This document shows, one piece after another, positions 1 to 47,385 of a stretch of 64,000 nucleotides of DNA. Made by a program: the position numbers and the translations under genes. Numbering within the stretch: position 1 is the first letter of the stretch; every line of letters begins with the position of its first letter. The DNA comes from Nocardia sp. SYP-A9097 (GTDB lineage: Bacteria; Actinomycetota; Actinomycetes; Mycobacteriales; Mycobacteriaceae): contig NZ_WJIC01000002.1 of assembly GCF_009649815.1 (NCBI RefSeq), forward strand, positions 434,001-498,000, written 5' to 3'. Under the pieces are notes generated by a model. That model was not told the DNA's origin. It made no database searches and saw only the letters and a program-made list of their open reading frames with translations.

Positions 1-39928
<39,928 letters not shown>

Positions 39929-39980
39929 CCCAAACCTCGCTTCTGGAACACCACAGCGCTCCCCACCGAAAACCCGAACA

Positions 39981-40009
39981 GGACGCCACACCAGCCAAGG
40001 GTGGCGTCC
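39981..40009 (-). promoter_or_regulatory. Leader hairpin upstream of the NRPS gene
   Basis: GGACGCCAC (39981-39989) and GTGGCGTCC (40001-40009) form a perfect nine-base-pair stem with an 11-base loop, 53 bp before the TTG start. Read on the minus strand it is followed after five bases by GGGTTTT. It could be an attenuator or weak terminator between cobM and the NRPS gene, or a leader structure. No riboswitch class is recognisable. Confidence 0.4.
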
Positions 40010-40046
40010 GATGCTCGGGGCTCACTTCACGTATTTTTGAGATCCT

Positions 40047-40063
40047 CTGGGCTATCTACCCAG
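40047..40063 (-). promoter_or_regulatory. Candidate NRPS promoter/operator palindrome
   Basis: CTGGG and CCCAG flank a seven-base centre. On the minus strand the centre contains TAGATA, which could be a -10 box lying inside an operator. No good -35 is seen upstream. If correct, transcription would start near 40045 and leave a leader of about 115 bases that includes the 39981-40009 hairpin. Confidence 0.22.
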
Positions 40064-40185
40064 TCGACCGAAGTTGTTACATGGGCGTACGAACGTCCAA
40101 AGGTCTACCGACCGCTATTGGTACAAAGCTGCTGAGCACCCGAACCAATCTACCGGCAGGGTGCAACCCGCAACGAAGAAGTACC

Positions 40186-40200
40186 ATAGCTCTTCGCTAT
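40186..40200 (-). other. Small inverted repeat downstream of cobM
   Basis: ATAGC and GCTAT flank TCTTC, 18-32 bases beyond the cobM stop, in a stretch (about 40060-40210) that is clearly AT-richer than the surrounding genes. The stem is only five base pairs and has no T-run, so it is at best a weak terminator or protein site. Confidence 0.2.
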
Positions 40201-40217
40201 CACTGCATTTCGCGAAT

Positions 40218-40976
40218 TCAGCCAGTGATATGCGTCCTGTCGCGGGCCGGGTCGTACAGGTGTGACCGGGCACAATCCACCGACTTCGCCAGCGCCCGGC
40301 CGACCAGGATCACCGCCGCCTGCCGCAGGTCCGCGGCCTGGACCCGGTCCGCGATATCGGCGAGGGTGCCGCGTAGGACCTGCTGTTCGGGCTGACTGGC
40401 CCGGTAGACAACGGCCACTGGGCAATCCGGGCCGTAGTCCGGGACCAGCTCCGCGGCGAGGGGCCTGATACGAGTTATAGCCAAGTGCAATACGAGAGTC
40501 GCTCGGGTGCGGGCGAAGTTGGCCAGCGACTCGGATTCGGGCATAGCGGTCGAGCGCGCCTGCGTGCGCGTCAACACCACGGACTGAGTCAGCTCGGGGA
40601 CCGTCAGCTCGGTGCCCAGCAGGGCCGCAGCGGCCGCATAGGCCGGGACGCCAGGGGTGACATCCCAGGGGACACCGGCGGCGTCCAGTCGGCGCGTCTG
40701 CTCGGACAGGGCCGAATATATGGACGGGTCACCCGAACACAGGCGCGCGACGTCCTTACCCTCGTTCGTCGCTCGCACACAGTGCTCGATGATCTGATCC
40801 AGATTCAGGCCCTGGGTATCGATGAGCTCGGCCTCGGGCGCGCAGTGCGCCAGCACCTCGGGGTCCAGATACGTCCCGGCGTAGAGGCAGACCGGCGACT
40901 CGCGCAGCAGGCCCACCGCGCGCACCGTCAGCAGGTCAGCTGCCCCGGGTCCGGCGCCGATGAAGTGCACAGTCAT
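40218..40976 (-). CDS. cobM: Precorrin-4 C11-methyltransferase CobM
   Basis: This enzyme transfers a methyl group from S-adenosylmethionine to C11 of precorrin-4 in the aerobic cobalamin pathway. The 252-residue protein has the N-terminal VHFIGAGPGAADLLTVRA loop, a VARLCSGDPSIYSAL motif, TPGVPAYAAAAALLG in the middle and PVAVVYRASQPEQ near the end, all usual for this family and of normal length. The ATG at 40976 is the natural start. No other cobalamin gene is in the window. It lies 47 bp downstream of the response-regulator stop on the same strand, so the three genes may share a transcript. It is followed by the NRPS gene, but nothing links the two functionally. Confidence 0.93.
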   Translation of the reverse strand: MTVHFIGAGPGAADLLTVRAVGLLRESPVCLYAGTYLDPEVLAHCAPEAELIDTQGLNLDQIIEHCVRATNEGKDVARLCSGDPSIYSALSEQTRRLDAAGVPWDVTPGVPAYAAAAALLGTELTVPELTQSVVLTRTQARSTAMPESESLANFARTRATLVLHLAITRIRPLAAELVPDYGPDCPVAVVYRASQPEQQVLRGTLADIADRVQAADLRQAAVILVGRALAKSVDCARSHLYDPARDRTHITG

Positions 40977-41023
40977 GCGGGCGAGTCTGGCACAGGCGAA
41001 TCAGGGTCCGATTCGAAGGCGGA

Positions 41024-41662
41024 TCAGATCGCCCCGCGCTCACGGGCTCGGGCCACCGCGGAGGTACGGGACTTCACGCCGAGCTTGGCGTAGATGTGCA
41101 CCAGATGGGATTTGACGGTGGTCTCGCTCAGGAAGAGTCGACGGCCGATCTCACGATTGGAGTGACCGTCCGCGACCAGGCGCAGCACCTCGATCTCGCG
41201 CGGGCTAAGCGTGGTGTCGGGCTTGCGGACCCGGGTCATCAGGCGCGAGGCCACCGACGGGGACAGCACGCTGTCGCCCTCGGCGGCGGAGCGGACCGCG
41301 GCCAGCAGCTCCGAGGGCGGGGTGTCCTTGAGGATGTAGCCGACCGCGCCCGCCTCGATCGCGCCGAGAATATCGGCGTCGGTGTCATAGTTGGTGACCA
41401 CCAGCACATTCGGCGGATCGGGCAGCTCACGCAGGGCGGCGGTGGCATCCGCGCCGGACTTGCCCGGGCCGAAGCGCAGATCCATCAGCACCAGATCGAC
41501 CTGCGTGGTGGAGCAGAACGCGACGGCCTCCTCGGCGGTGGCCACCTCGCCGACCACATCGATATCCGAGCCCGAATCACTCTCGGCCACACCGGAATCC
41601 AGTAGCGCGCGCAGACCCGCGCGGACGATGGCGTGATCGTCGGCGAGCAGGATACGGATCAT
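41024..41662 (-). CDS. NarL/FixJ-family response regulator
   Basis: This is the DNA-binding partner of the sensor kinase encoded just upstream. The receiver domain has the acidic pair (LLADDH), the phosphoacceptor Asp in LVLMDLRFG, a switch Thr region (VLVVTNYD) and the conserved Lys in ILKDTPP. The C-terminal LuxR-type helix-turn-helix reads LSPREIEVLRLVADGHSNREI followed by FLSETTVKSHL. I prefer ATG at 41662 because GGAGGA lies just ahead of it. A GTG at 41683 would overlap the kinase stop as GTGA. The likely target is the divergent ABC transporter operon, by analogy with similar layouts. Confidence 0.93.
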   Translation of the reverse strand: MIRILLADDHAIVRAGLRALLDSGVAESDSGSDIDVVGEVATAEEAVAFCSTTQVDLVLMDLRFGPGKSGADATAALRELPDPPNVLVVTNYDTDADILGAIEAGAVGYILKDTPPSELLAAVRSAAEGDSVLSPSVASRLMTRVRKPDTTLSPREIEVLRLVADGHSNREIGRRLFLSETTVKSHLVHIYAKLGVKSRTSAVARARERGAI

Positions 41663-41679
41663 TTCTCCTCCAGCGGAAG

Positions 41680-42873
41680 TCACTGCTCCTCCACGGGGAA
41701 CGAGACGGTGACGGCGGTATGACCGGGCTCGGACTCCACACCCATGGTGCCGCCCTGCTGCTCCACCCGATTGCGCATCGCATTGAGACCGAAACTCCCC
41801 GAAGGGGATTGGTCCAGCACCTCGGGTGCGATGCCGATACCGTCGTCCACCACATCCAGGTGTACCGCATCCCCGGCGTAGGTGAGTGTGACCCGCATGC
41901 GCTGAGCTTGCGCGTGCCGCACCACATTCGAGACCGCGCCCTGGGTGATGCGCACCAGCGCGGCCTCGATCGGCATGGGCAGGGCATGCGGGTCACCCTC
42001 CACCAGCATTTGGGCGTCGAGGCCGGGAGCGGTGGCGCGCTGGGTGATTCGCGTGAGCGCGCCCGCGAGGGATTGGCCTTCGAGGGCGGCAGGCGTGAGT
42101 TCGGCTATGAGATGGCGGGTTTCGACCAGGCTGTCGGCGGCGGTCTCGCGGGCGAGGCGAATCTTGGTCAGCGCCGGGTGATCCGGGGCGGCGCGCTCCA
42201 CGGCGTGCAACAGCAACTGAATACTGCTCAGGCCCTGCGCGACCGTATCGTGGATCTCCTGCGCCAGCCGCTCCCGCTCGGCCATCTTGCCCGCGGTGCG
42301 CTCCTGCTCCGCGAGAGTGTTTCTGGTGGCGAGCAATTCGTCGATCAGCTGCTGACGTTCGGCGGCCTCGCGGAACAGCGCCTCATAACCGAGGCCGATA
42401 CCCACCGCCACCAGCGCGCCCAGCAGCGGGCCGATGATGCCGCCGAAGGTCCAGCCGCGATACAGCGCGAAGCCGACCACCGATATCACCGTCGTGACGG
42501 TGACCGCGATCAGACCCCAATTGCGCGGCAGCAGATGCAGATACAGGAAGAAGAGGCCGAAGACGAGGTAGACCGCCTCGGGGACGAAGGCCACCAGCAT
42601 CAGCCACAGCATGGTCAGCACCAGGAGCCAGACCCGTGCGGCCAGCAATCGACGGCGGAACAGGCCACCTGCGAAATACGCCCCGAGGAACGCCGCGGAC
42701 AGCACCACCACCACATAGGTATGGGAATCGGCGATGATCGCCCGCGCCGCGACCACCGCCGTCAAAGCCACCACCAGCGCATGCAGGCCGAGCTGCACGG
42801 CGGAGAGGACGGGGGTCATGGGCGATCGATGCACGCCGATCAGCTTATGCCGGGCAACCCGGGCGGCATCCAT
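41680..42873 (-). CDS. DesK/NarX-type sensor histidine kinase
   Basis: This membrane sensor kinase has about five to six hydrophobic segments in the N-terminal half, for example a run near residues 20-40 and LVLTMLWLMLVAF. They are followed by a coiled linker and a HisKA_3 dimerisation helix, ERLAQEIHDTVAQGLSSIQ, with the phosphorylated His. The ATPase domain shows NVVRHAQA and VVDDGIGI. The open frame extends to 43035 but would then overlap the divergent permease gene. I therefore use ATG at 42873; ATG at 42819 is also possible, and neither has a strong ribosome site. Its stop is directly before the regulator gene, so the two form one operon. Confidence 0.9.
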   Translation of the reverse strand: MDAARVARHKLIGVHRSPMTPVLSAVQLGLHALVVALTAVVAARAIIADSHTYVVVVLSAAFLGAYFAGGLFRRRLLAARVWLLVLTMLWLMLVAFVPEAVYLVFGLFFLYLHLLPRNWGLIAVTVTTVISVVGFALYRGWTFGGIIGPLLGALVAVGIGLGYEALFREAAERQQLIDELLATRNTLAEQERTAGKMAERERLAQEIHDTVAQGLSSIQLLLHAVERAAPDHPALTKIRLARETAADSLVETRHLIAELTPAALEGQSLAGALTRITQRATAPGLDAQMLVEGDPHALPMPIEAALVRITQGAVSNVVRHAQAQRMRVTLTYAGDAVHLDVVDDGIGIAPEVLDQSPSGSFGLNAMRNRVEQQGGTMGVESEPGHTAVTVSFPVEEQ

Positions 42874-42964
42874 CGAAAGTAGGAAACGCCGCACCTCCCT
42901 TGGCTGATCGGGATTCGTTCCCCGGCGCGATGGATTCGCGGGCGTTCCGCACCAGAGTGGAGTC

Positions 42965-44023
42965 ATGTTCGTAGCACTCCGAGATCTGCGGGCCGCCCGT
43001 GGCCGCTTCCTCCTCATCGCCCTGGTGGTGACCATGGTCGCGCTGCTGGTCAGCTTCCTGAGCGGCCTGACCGCCGGTCTGGCGCATCAGAACATCTCCG
43101 CCATCCAATCGCTGCAAACCAGCACGGTGGTCTTCGCCGACACCGGGTCCGCGGCCTCCTTCGACTCCTCGGCGCTGAGTGCGGAACAGGTACAGGAGTG
43201 GCAGCGGGCTGGTGGTTCCACCGGCACCGTCGACCCCATCGGCATCAGCCGCACCCGGGCCACCCACGACGGCGCCTCCCCCGCCCAGGTTGCCCTGTTC
43301 GGTGTCGAAGGCACCCCGTTCGGCAATCGCACGGCAACCGAGAACGGTCAGGTGGTGCTGTCCAAAGCCGCCGCCAAGAATCTCGATGCCGCCGCGGGTG
43401 ACACCGTCGCGCTGGGCGCCGGCAACTTCACCGTCAAGAGCGTGACCGAGGACGACTGGTACGCGCACACGCCGGTGGTGTGGATGACGCTCTCGGATTG
43501 GCAGGCGCTCAATCCGCGTGCCGGGGCCGCCACGATTATCGCGGTCTCCGGGGTCAGCGATCAGTCCGCGATCAATGCGACCGCGCACACCACCACGACC
43601 TCTTCCAAGGGTTCGCTGTCGGCCATGAGCTCGTACAAGGCCGAGAACGGCTCACTGACACTCATGACGGCCATGCTCTTCGCCATCTCGGCGCTCGTGA
43701 TCGGCGCGTTCTTCACGGTGTGGACGGTGCAGCGGGCACCCGATATCGCCACGCTGAAAGCCCTTGGGGCGACTACGGGTTCGCTGGTGCGTGACGCACT
43801 GGGTCAAGCCCTGGTGGTGCTGGTGGCCGGTGTCGGCATAGGTGTCGGGCTCACCACGCTGGCGAGCGTATTCATGGGCGACGCGGTGCCTTTCGTACTG
43901 ACCGCAAGCACCACGCTCTTCCCCGCCGCGGCGCTGGTGCTGCTCGGCCTGCTCGGCGCGGGCTTCGCATTGCGCTTCCTCGTCACCACCGACCCGCTCA
44001 ACGCCCTCAACCAGGTGCGCTGA
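42965..44023 (+). CDS. FtsX/MacB-type ABC transporter permease
   Basis: The 352-residue protein has one membrane segment near the start (FLLIALVVTMVALLVSFLSG), a large extracytoplasmic domain of about 190 residues, and three membrane segments at the end (around residues 235-345). It closes with TTDPLNALNQVR, a common ending of FtsX/DevC-like permeases. GGAG stands just before the ATG. The ATPase gene follows 26 bp downstream, forming a two-gene exporter unit. It is divergent from the two-component pair across 91 bp and so probably under its control. The substrate is unknown; antimicrobial peptides, lipids or lipoproteins are typical for the class. Confidence 0.9.
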   Translation: MFVALRDLRAARGRFLLIALVVTMVALLVSFLSGLTAGLAHQNISAIQSLQTSTVVFADTGSAASFDSSALSAEQVQEWQRAGGSTGTVDPIGISRTRATHDGASPAQVALFGVEGTPFGNRTATENGQVVLSKAAAKNLDAAAGDTVALGAGNFTVKSVTEDDWYAHTPVVWMTLSDWQALNPRAGAATIIAVSGVSDQSAINATAHTTTTSSKGSLSAMSSYKAENGSLTLMTAMLFAISALVIGAFFTVWTVQRAPDIATLKALGATTGSLVRDALGQALVVLVAGVGIGVGLTTLASVFMGDAVPFVLTASTTLFPAAALVLLGLLGAGFALRFLVTTDPLNALNQVR

Positions 44024-44049
44024 ACACCTTGTCTCCCAGGAGTCTCGCG

Positions 44050-44784
44050 ATGACCAACGCGCTCACCATCACCGACCTCATGCTCACCTTCCCCGACGGC
44101 AATGAGCGAATTACGGCGCTGAACCGGATCAACCTGTCGGTGCGAGGTGGCGAGATCGCCGCCATCACCGGGCCTTCCGGCTCGGGCAAGTCCACGCTGC
44201 TGGCGGCGGCCTCCACCATGATCCGCCCGGATTCCGGCCGCATCGAGCTCGAAACCGACAGCGGCACAGTCGATCTTGCGACGCTGGGCCGCCGCGAGGC
44301 CACCACGCTGCGCCGCGAATCCATCGGAATCGTCTTCCAGCAGGCCAATCTGGTGCCCGCACTGACCGCGGTGGAGCAACTCGAGGCCATGGTCCACCTG
44401 GGCCAGACCTGGTTCGTCTCCCCCGCCCGCCGCCGCGCGGCCCGCGCGCACGCCCGCGAACTGCTCGACGCGGTCGGACTGGCCGAGCACGAGAACAAGC
44501 GCCCCGGCCAACTCTCCGGCGGCCAGCGGCAACGCGTCAATATCGCCCGCGCCCTCATGAACGATCCATCGCTACTGGTGATCGACGAACCCACCAGCGC
44601 CCTGGATCAGGAACGCGGCGCGGCCATTATCGAACTCATCGTGCGCATTGCCCGCGAACATCAGGCCGCCACCCTGCTGGTCACCCACGACCTCGCGCAC
44701 CTGCACCAGATGGACACCATCTACCGCATGGTCGACGGCAACCTCACCCTGGAGACCGCGAACACCGCCGCACACGCGGTCTGA
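44050..44784 (+). CDS. ABC transporter ATP-binding protein (LolD/MacB type)
   Basis: This is the nucleotide-binding partner of the preceding permease. It has Walker A GPSGSGKST, Q-loop FQQANLVP, signature LSGGQRQR, Walker B LLVIDEPTSALD and the switch His in VTHDLAHL. The frame opens at a TTG at 44029, but CAGGAG seven bases before ATG 44050 makes that the better start, giving MTNALTITDL. The length of 244 residues is normal. An insert of about ten residues around FVSPARRRAARA between Q-loop and signature is slightly long for the class. Confidence 0.93.
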   Translation: MTNALTITDLMLTFPDGNERITALNRINLSVRGGEIAAITGPSGSGKSTLLAAASTMIRPDSGRIELETDSGTVDLATLGRREATTLRRESIGIVFQQANLVPALTAVEQLEAMVHLGQTWFVSPARRRAARAHARELLDAVGLAEHENKRPGQLSGGQRQRVNIARALMNDPSLLVIDEPTSALDQERGAAIIELIVRIAREHQAATLLVTHDLAHLHQMDTIYRMVDGNLTLETANTAAHAV

Positions 44785-44844
44785 AAGGATCGGACGGCTT
44801 CCGCTCGCCGGGCACCGTAGCCGAGCCGATCCCTAAGGACCGTC

Positions 44845-45882
44845 ATGGAACTCGTGACATCGCTACCGGCCGACACCCCCTTGTCGGAGGTAGCGCCACG
44901 AATCCACCGCATCGAAGCACTGGGCTTCGACACCGTCCACATCTCCGAAACCCTCCGCGACCCCTTCAGCATCTGCGCACTGGCGATCGAACACAGCACC
45001 ACCCTCACGGTGCGCACCAGCATGGTGGTCGCCTTCCCCCGCAGCCCGATGCTAACCGCCTACGCCGCATGGGATCTCGCCCGCTTCTCCGCCGGCCGCT
45101 TCCAATTGGGCATCGCCTCCCAGGTCCGCGGCAACATAGTCGGCCGCTACTCCACCCCGTGGACCGATCCCGTAGCGCAGCTAGGTGATTACGCGGCAGC
45201 CCTGCGAGCCATCTTCACAGCATTCCAGCACGGCACTCCCCTGGACTACCACGGCACCCACTACGAATTCACCCGTCTACAGCCATATTTCAACCCCGGA
45301 CCGCTGGACGTACCCGCACCCGCCATCTGGATGGGCGGCGTCGGCCCCCGAATGTGCACGCTCGCCGGTGCCGTCGCCGACGGATTCGTCGCACACCCGA
45401 CGGGATCACATCCGGTTTCACTGACCGGACAGGTCCTACCCGCCCTACGCACGGGCGCCGAACGCACCGGGCGTACGGATGGCGGACCGCGAATCATAGT
45501 GGTGCCCAAGGTGATTACCGGACCGAATGCGTCCGCAGTCGCGACAGCCCGCGAAACACTCCGCTCCGAACTGGCGTTCCTCTACTCGACCCCCGCCTAT
45601 CGCGGCACCCTCGATCAACTCGGTTTCGCGAAGACAGCGGATGATCTGAGCGCCTCGGCACAAGCCGGAGCGTGGGAGACCCTCCCCGGTCTGCTTTCCG
45701 ACGAACTACTGAATGCCCTTGTCCCGCAAGGCACCTACGCCGAGCTACCGGCCATATTGGACTCCTGGTACTCCGGTCTCTGTGATGGCATCTCTCTCGA
45801 TCTGCCACCTACCCAAGACGCTGACCCGGAATTCCGGGTGATGCTCAGCGTGGTGCGGGGTATGTATCCGGGGCCTTCGTAG
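44845..45882 (+). CDS. LLM-class (F420-dependent type) oxidoreductase
   Basis: This is a TIM-barrel member of the luciferase-like monooxygenase family; in actinomycetes most members use coenzyme F420. Support comes from RIEALGFDTVHISET near the N-terminus, TTLTVRTSMVVAFPRSP, the strand LGIASQVRGNIVGRY, the AIWMGGVGPRMCTLAGAVADG segment (first 20 residues shown in part) and a total length of 345 residues. AAGGA precedes the ATG by six bases. It stands 60 bp after the ABC genes and may be co-transcribed with them. The substrate cannot be named. The right flank is the inverted-repeat element starting 22 bp beyond the stop. Confidence 0.88.
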   Translation: MELVTSLPADTPLSEVAPRIHRIEALGFDTVHISETLRDPFSICALAIEHSTTLTVRTSMVVAFPRSPMLTAYAAWDLARFSAGRFQLGIASQVRGNIVGRYSTPWTDPVAQLGDYAAALRAIFTAFQHGTPLDYHGTHYEFTRLQPYFNPGPLDVPAPAIWMGGVGPRMCTLAGAVADGFVAHPTGSHPVSLTGQVLPALRTGAERTGRTDGGPRIIVVPKVITGPNASAVATARETLRSELAFLYSTPAYRGTLDQLGFAKTADDLSASAQAGAWETLPGLLSDELLNALVPQGTYAELPAILDSWYSGLCDGISLDLPPTQDADPEFRVMLSVVRGMYPGPS

Positions 45883-45903
45883 CCGGGGCACGAGGTCCGG
45901 ATC

Positions 45904-46307
45904 ACGTTCCAGCGGGGCTCCGTTCGGACAAGCCGAGACTGGCAGTGCTGGTTACTTTGCCTGCCGTACCCGACTTTCGCTCCCCCATCAGGCGCGAATC
46001 CTCACCTACCAGCCTGGCTGGCAGGCTGTGGTCACCTTCAGAACCAAACACCCAAAAACAAAACAAAACAAAACAAGAAAAAAGATCTGGACGTGCGATC
46101 AGGGGGTACTGAGTACCCCCTGATCGTACGTCCAGCACATTGAGCGTCTTGGTCTTTGGGGGTTTGGTCCCGAGAACGGGACCACAGCCGGTCTTCCCGT
46201 CGTAGACGGGACAATTCGGACCTGGGTGCGGAAGGGCAAGTCGGGTACGGCAGGCGAGGTTCCCACTCCGAAAAATCGTGGCCATCCTCCGAACCCCGCT
46301 GGAACGT
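45904..46307. repeat. 404-bp long imperfect inverted repeat with central palindrome
   Basis: The element reads as two diverged copies of a roughly 200-bp sequence facing each other around 46111. Identical blocks occur in mirrored order: outer 14 bp (45904-45917 and 46294-46307, CCCCGCTGGAACGT), inner 18 bp (45959-45976 and 46238-46255, AAGTCGGGTACGGCAGGC), a shared GACCACAGCC block, and 24-bp arms at the centre (46087-46110 and 46112-46135). The intervening bases have diverged. It fills the gene-free stretch between the oxidoreductase and the nuclease remnant. The open frames in it follow the repeat, not a protein. It may be a non-autonomous mobile element or two repeats inserted head to head. 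Confidence 0.75.
46047..46135 (-). terminator. Strong intrinsic terminator (minus strand) at the palindrome
   Basis: The 24-bp arms at 46087-46110 and 46112-46135 differ at one position, which becomes a G-U pair in RNA. Read on the minus strand the hairpin is followed by a long T-rich tract, the complement of the A-rich bases 46047-46086. This is the shape of a factor-independent terminator for the vapBC/nuclease-remnant transcript. The one-base loop is unusually tight. Confidence 0.6.
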
Positions 46308-46376
46308 ACTGCCCCGCAGGGTCTTCGGCTACGAAGGCCCCGGATACAAGCCGTCTACGCGCGGATCGAACCCCGA

Positions 46377-46673
46377 TCACGTATCGAACCGCACGCCCCG
46401 GTCACTGAGAGCACTCCGAATTCGACCGAGCACAATTTGAGGACGGCGATACAAAAGCGAGGCACTGACGCGAATAACCTGCCACCCGAGAGATTCCAGA
46501 ATGGCGAGACGATCGATGTCCTTCGCACGCTGAGCCGGATCGGTGTAGTGCTGGGCACCGTCGTACTCGACGCCGACCTGCCAGTGGCGCCAGCCCATAT
46601 CGAGGCGGGCGATGAAGTTGCCGGACTTGTCGCGAACCACGAGTTGCGTAGCGGGAGAGGGCAATCCGATCAA
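46377..46673 (-). pseudogene. Truncated DUF559-like endonuclease-fold protein
   Basis: The 98 residues match the C-terminal part of a protein family common in Nocardia and Mycobacterium: ARLDMGW, VGVEYDGAQHYTDPAQR, RDIDRLAILESLGW-like spacing and a closing arginine-rich helix. Family members are normally about 280-300 residues, so roughly the first two thirds are missing. The reading frame can be followed a few residues upstream (AFDLIGLP) into the end of vapC, where the homology should stop. The piece therefore looks like a remnant left at an insertion or deletion boundary. A start at TTG 46673 is nominal only. Confidence 0.65.
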
Positions 46674-46674
46674 A

Positions 46675-47073
46675 TCAAACGCGAATGACTGTCAGCTCTG
46701 GGATCTCGGACGGAAATCCAAGGTCCTGCGTGACAACCGGCCAGCCGTGAGCGATCGCCGTCGCGGCGATCCACGAGTCGTTGATCTCCATTTTCTTGCC
46801 AGCGCTCTTCAGCCTTTGCCGCAGCAGCGCCCACGCCGCCGCCACCCGTTCATCAATCGGAATAGGCTGGAGACGCTGTGCGGCAGTGAAGGTTTCGAGC
46901 CGACTGGCACGTGCCTCGTCGTCACCGGCCATCAGCACGCCCCACCGCAACTCGGCAATGGTCACGACACTGACGGCCGACTCCTCCGGCAACAAGCCGA
47001 GATCAATTCGGCGATTCGTTTCTCGCGCGATGAATACTGATGTATCCAGCAGCCCGACGCTCACCCCTGCCAC
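46675..47073 (-). CDS. vapC: VapC-type PIN-domain ribonuclease toxin
   Basis: The predicted product is an RNase of the PIN family that cuts tRNA or other RNA when its antitoxin is lost. The acidic residues of the active site are visible: Asp in GLLDTSVFIARE, Glu in VVTIAELRWG, Asp in INDSWIAATAI and Asp in VTQDLGF. The 132-residue length is typical. The start overlaps the antitoxin gene. GTG 47073 gives a 13-bp overlap and GTG 47064 a four-base GTGA overlap; both are plausible. The gene is intact. The last codons abut the truncated nuclease fragment. Confidence 0.92.
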   Translation of the reverse strand: MAGVSVGLLDTSVFIARETNRRIDLGLLPEESAVSVVTIAELRWGVLMAGDDEARASRLETFTAAQRLQPIPIDERVAAAWALLRQRLKSAGKKMEINDSWIAATAIAHGWPVVTQDLGFPSEIPELTVIRV

Positions 47074-47327
47074 GGATCCCTGCTATCTTCCGTGGTCTCG
47101 ATCAACTCCGCCGACAGCTCATCACGGAGACCGGGATCAGCCAAAGGCAACTCCGCGAAAAAGGATCGGGTAGGCACCGTCGACGGCCGCTCGTGCCGCG
47201 GTACAAGAAGCGCAACAGGTCGCTCATTCACGGTGACTTCGAGAGTCTCGCCCGCTTCGACGCGACGGAGTACCTCACTTACGTGGTTCCGCAGCTCACG
47301 TACCGAGACCCGCTGAGGCTGAGTCAT
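47061..47327 (-). CDS. vapB: VapB/Phd-type antitoxin
   Basis: The 88-residue product is a DNA-binding antitoxin of the Phd/YefM fold. VSVRELRNHVSEVLRRVEAG and TVNERPVALLVP form the N-terminal dimerisation and DNA-binding part. The acidic tail (ELSAELIETTEDSRDPW) should wrap the toxin. It overlaps vapC, so the two are translationally coupled and probably repress their own promoter in the region just above 47327. It is unlike the flanking genes in having a more mixed base composition. Confidence 0.9.
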   Translation of the reverse strand: MTQPQRVSVRELRNHVSEVLRRVEAGETLEVTVNERPVALLVPRHERPSTVPTRSFFAELPLADPGLRDELSAELIETTEDSRDPWQG

Positions 47328-47385
47328 AAGGCCAGTGTAGCCCTGTTGCTACAGAGTGCTACAGGTATTGAAATCCCAGTTGGGA

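Noticed and set aside
42845..43588. Minus-strand frame of 247 codons opposite the ABC permease
   Set aside because: The permease has clear membrane segments and an operon partner, and the minus frame has no motif.
46340..46400. tRNA-like segment (GGATCGAACCCCGAT resembles a T-arm)
   Set aside because: No acceptor stem, D-arm or anticodon arm can be drawn around it.
46156..46440. Short plus- and minus-strand frames in the inverted-repeat element (also 45902-46285 and 46099-46380)
   Set aside because: Their similar wording on both strands (KSGTAG...PAGT) simply mirrors the repeat arms; there is no codon bias or start signal supporting a protein.
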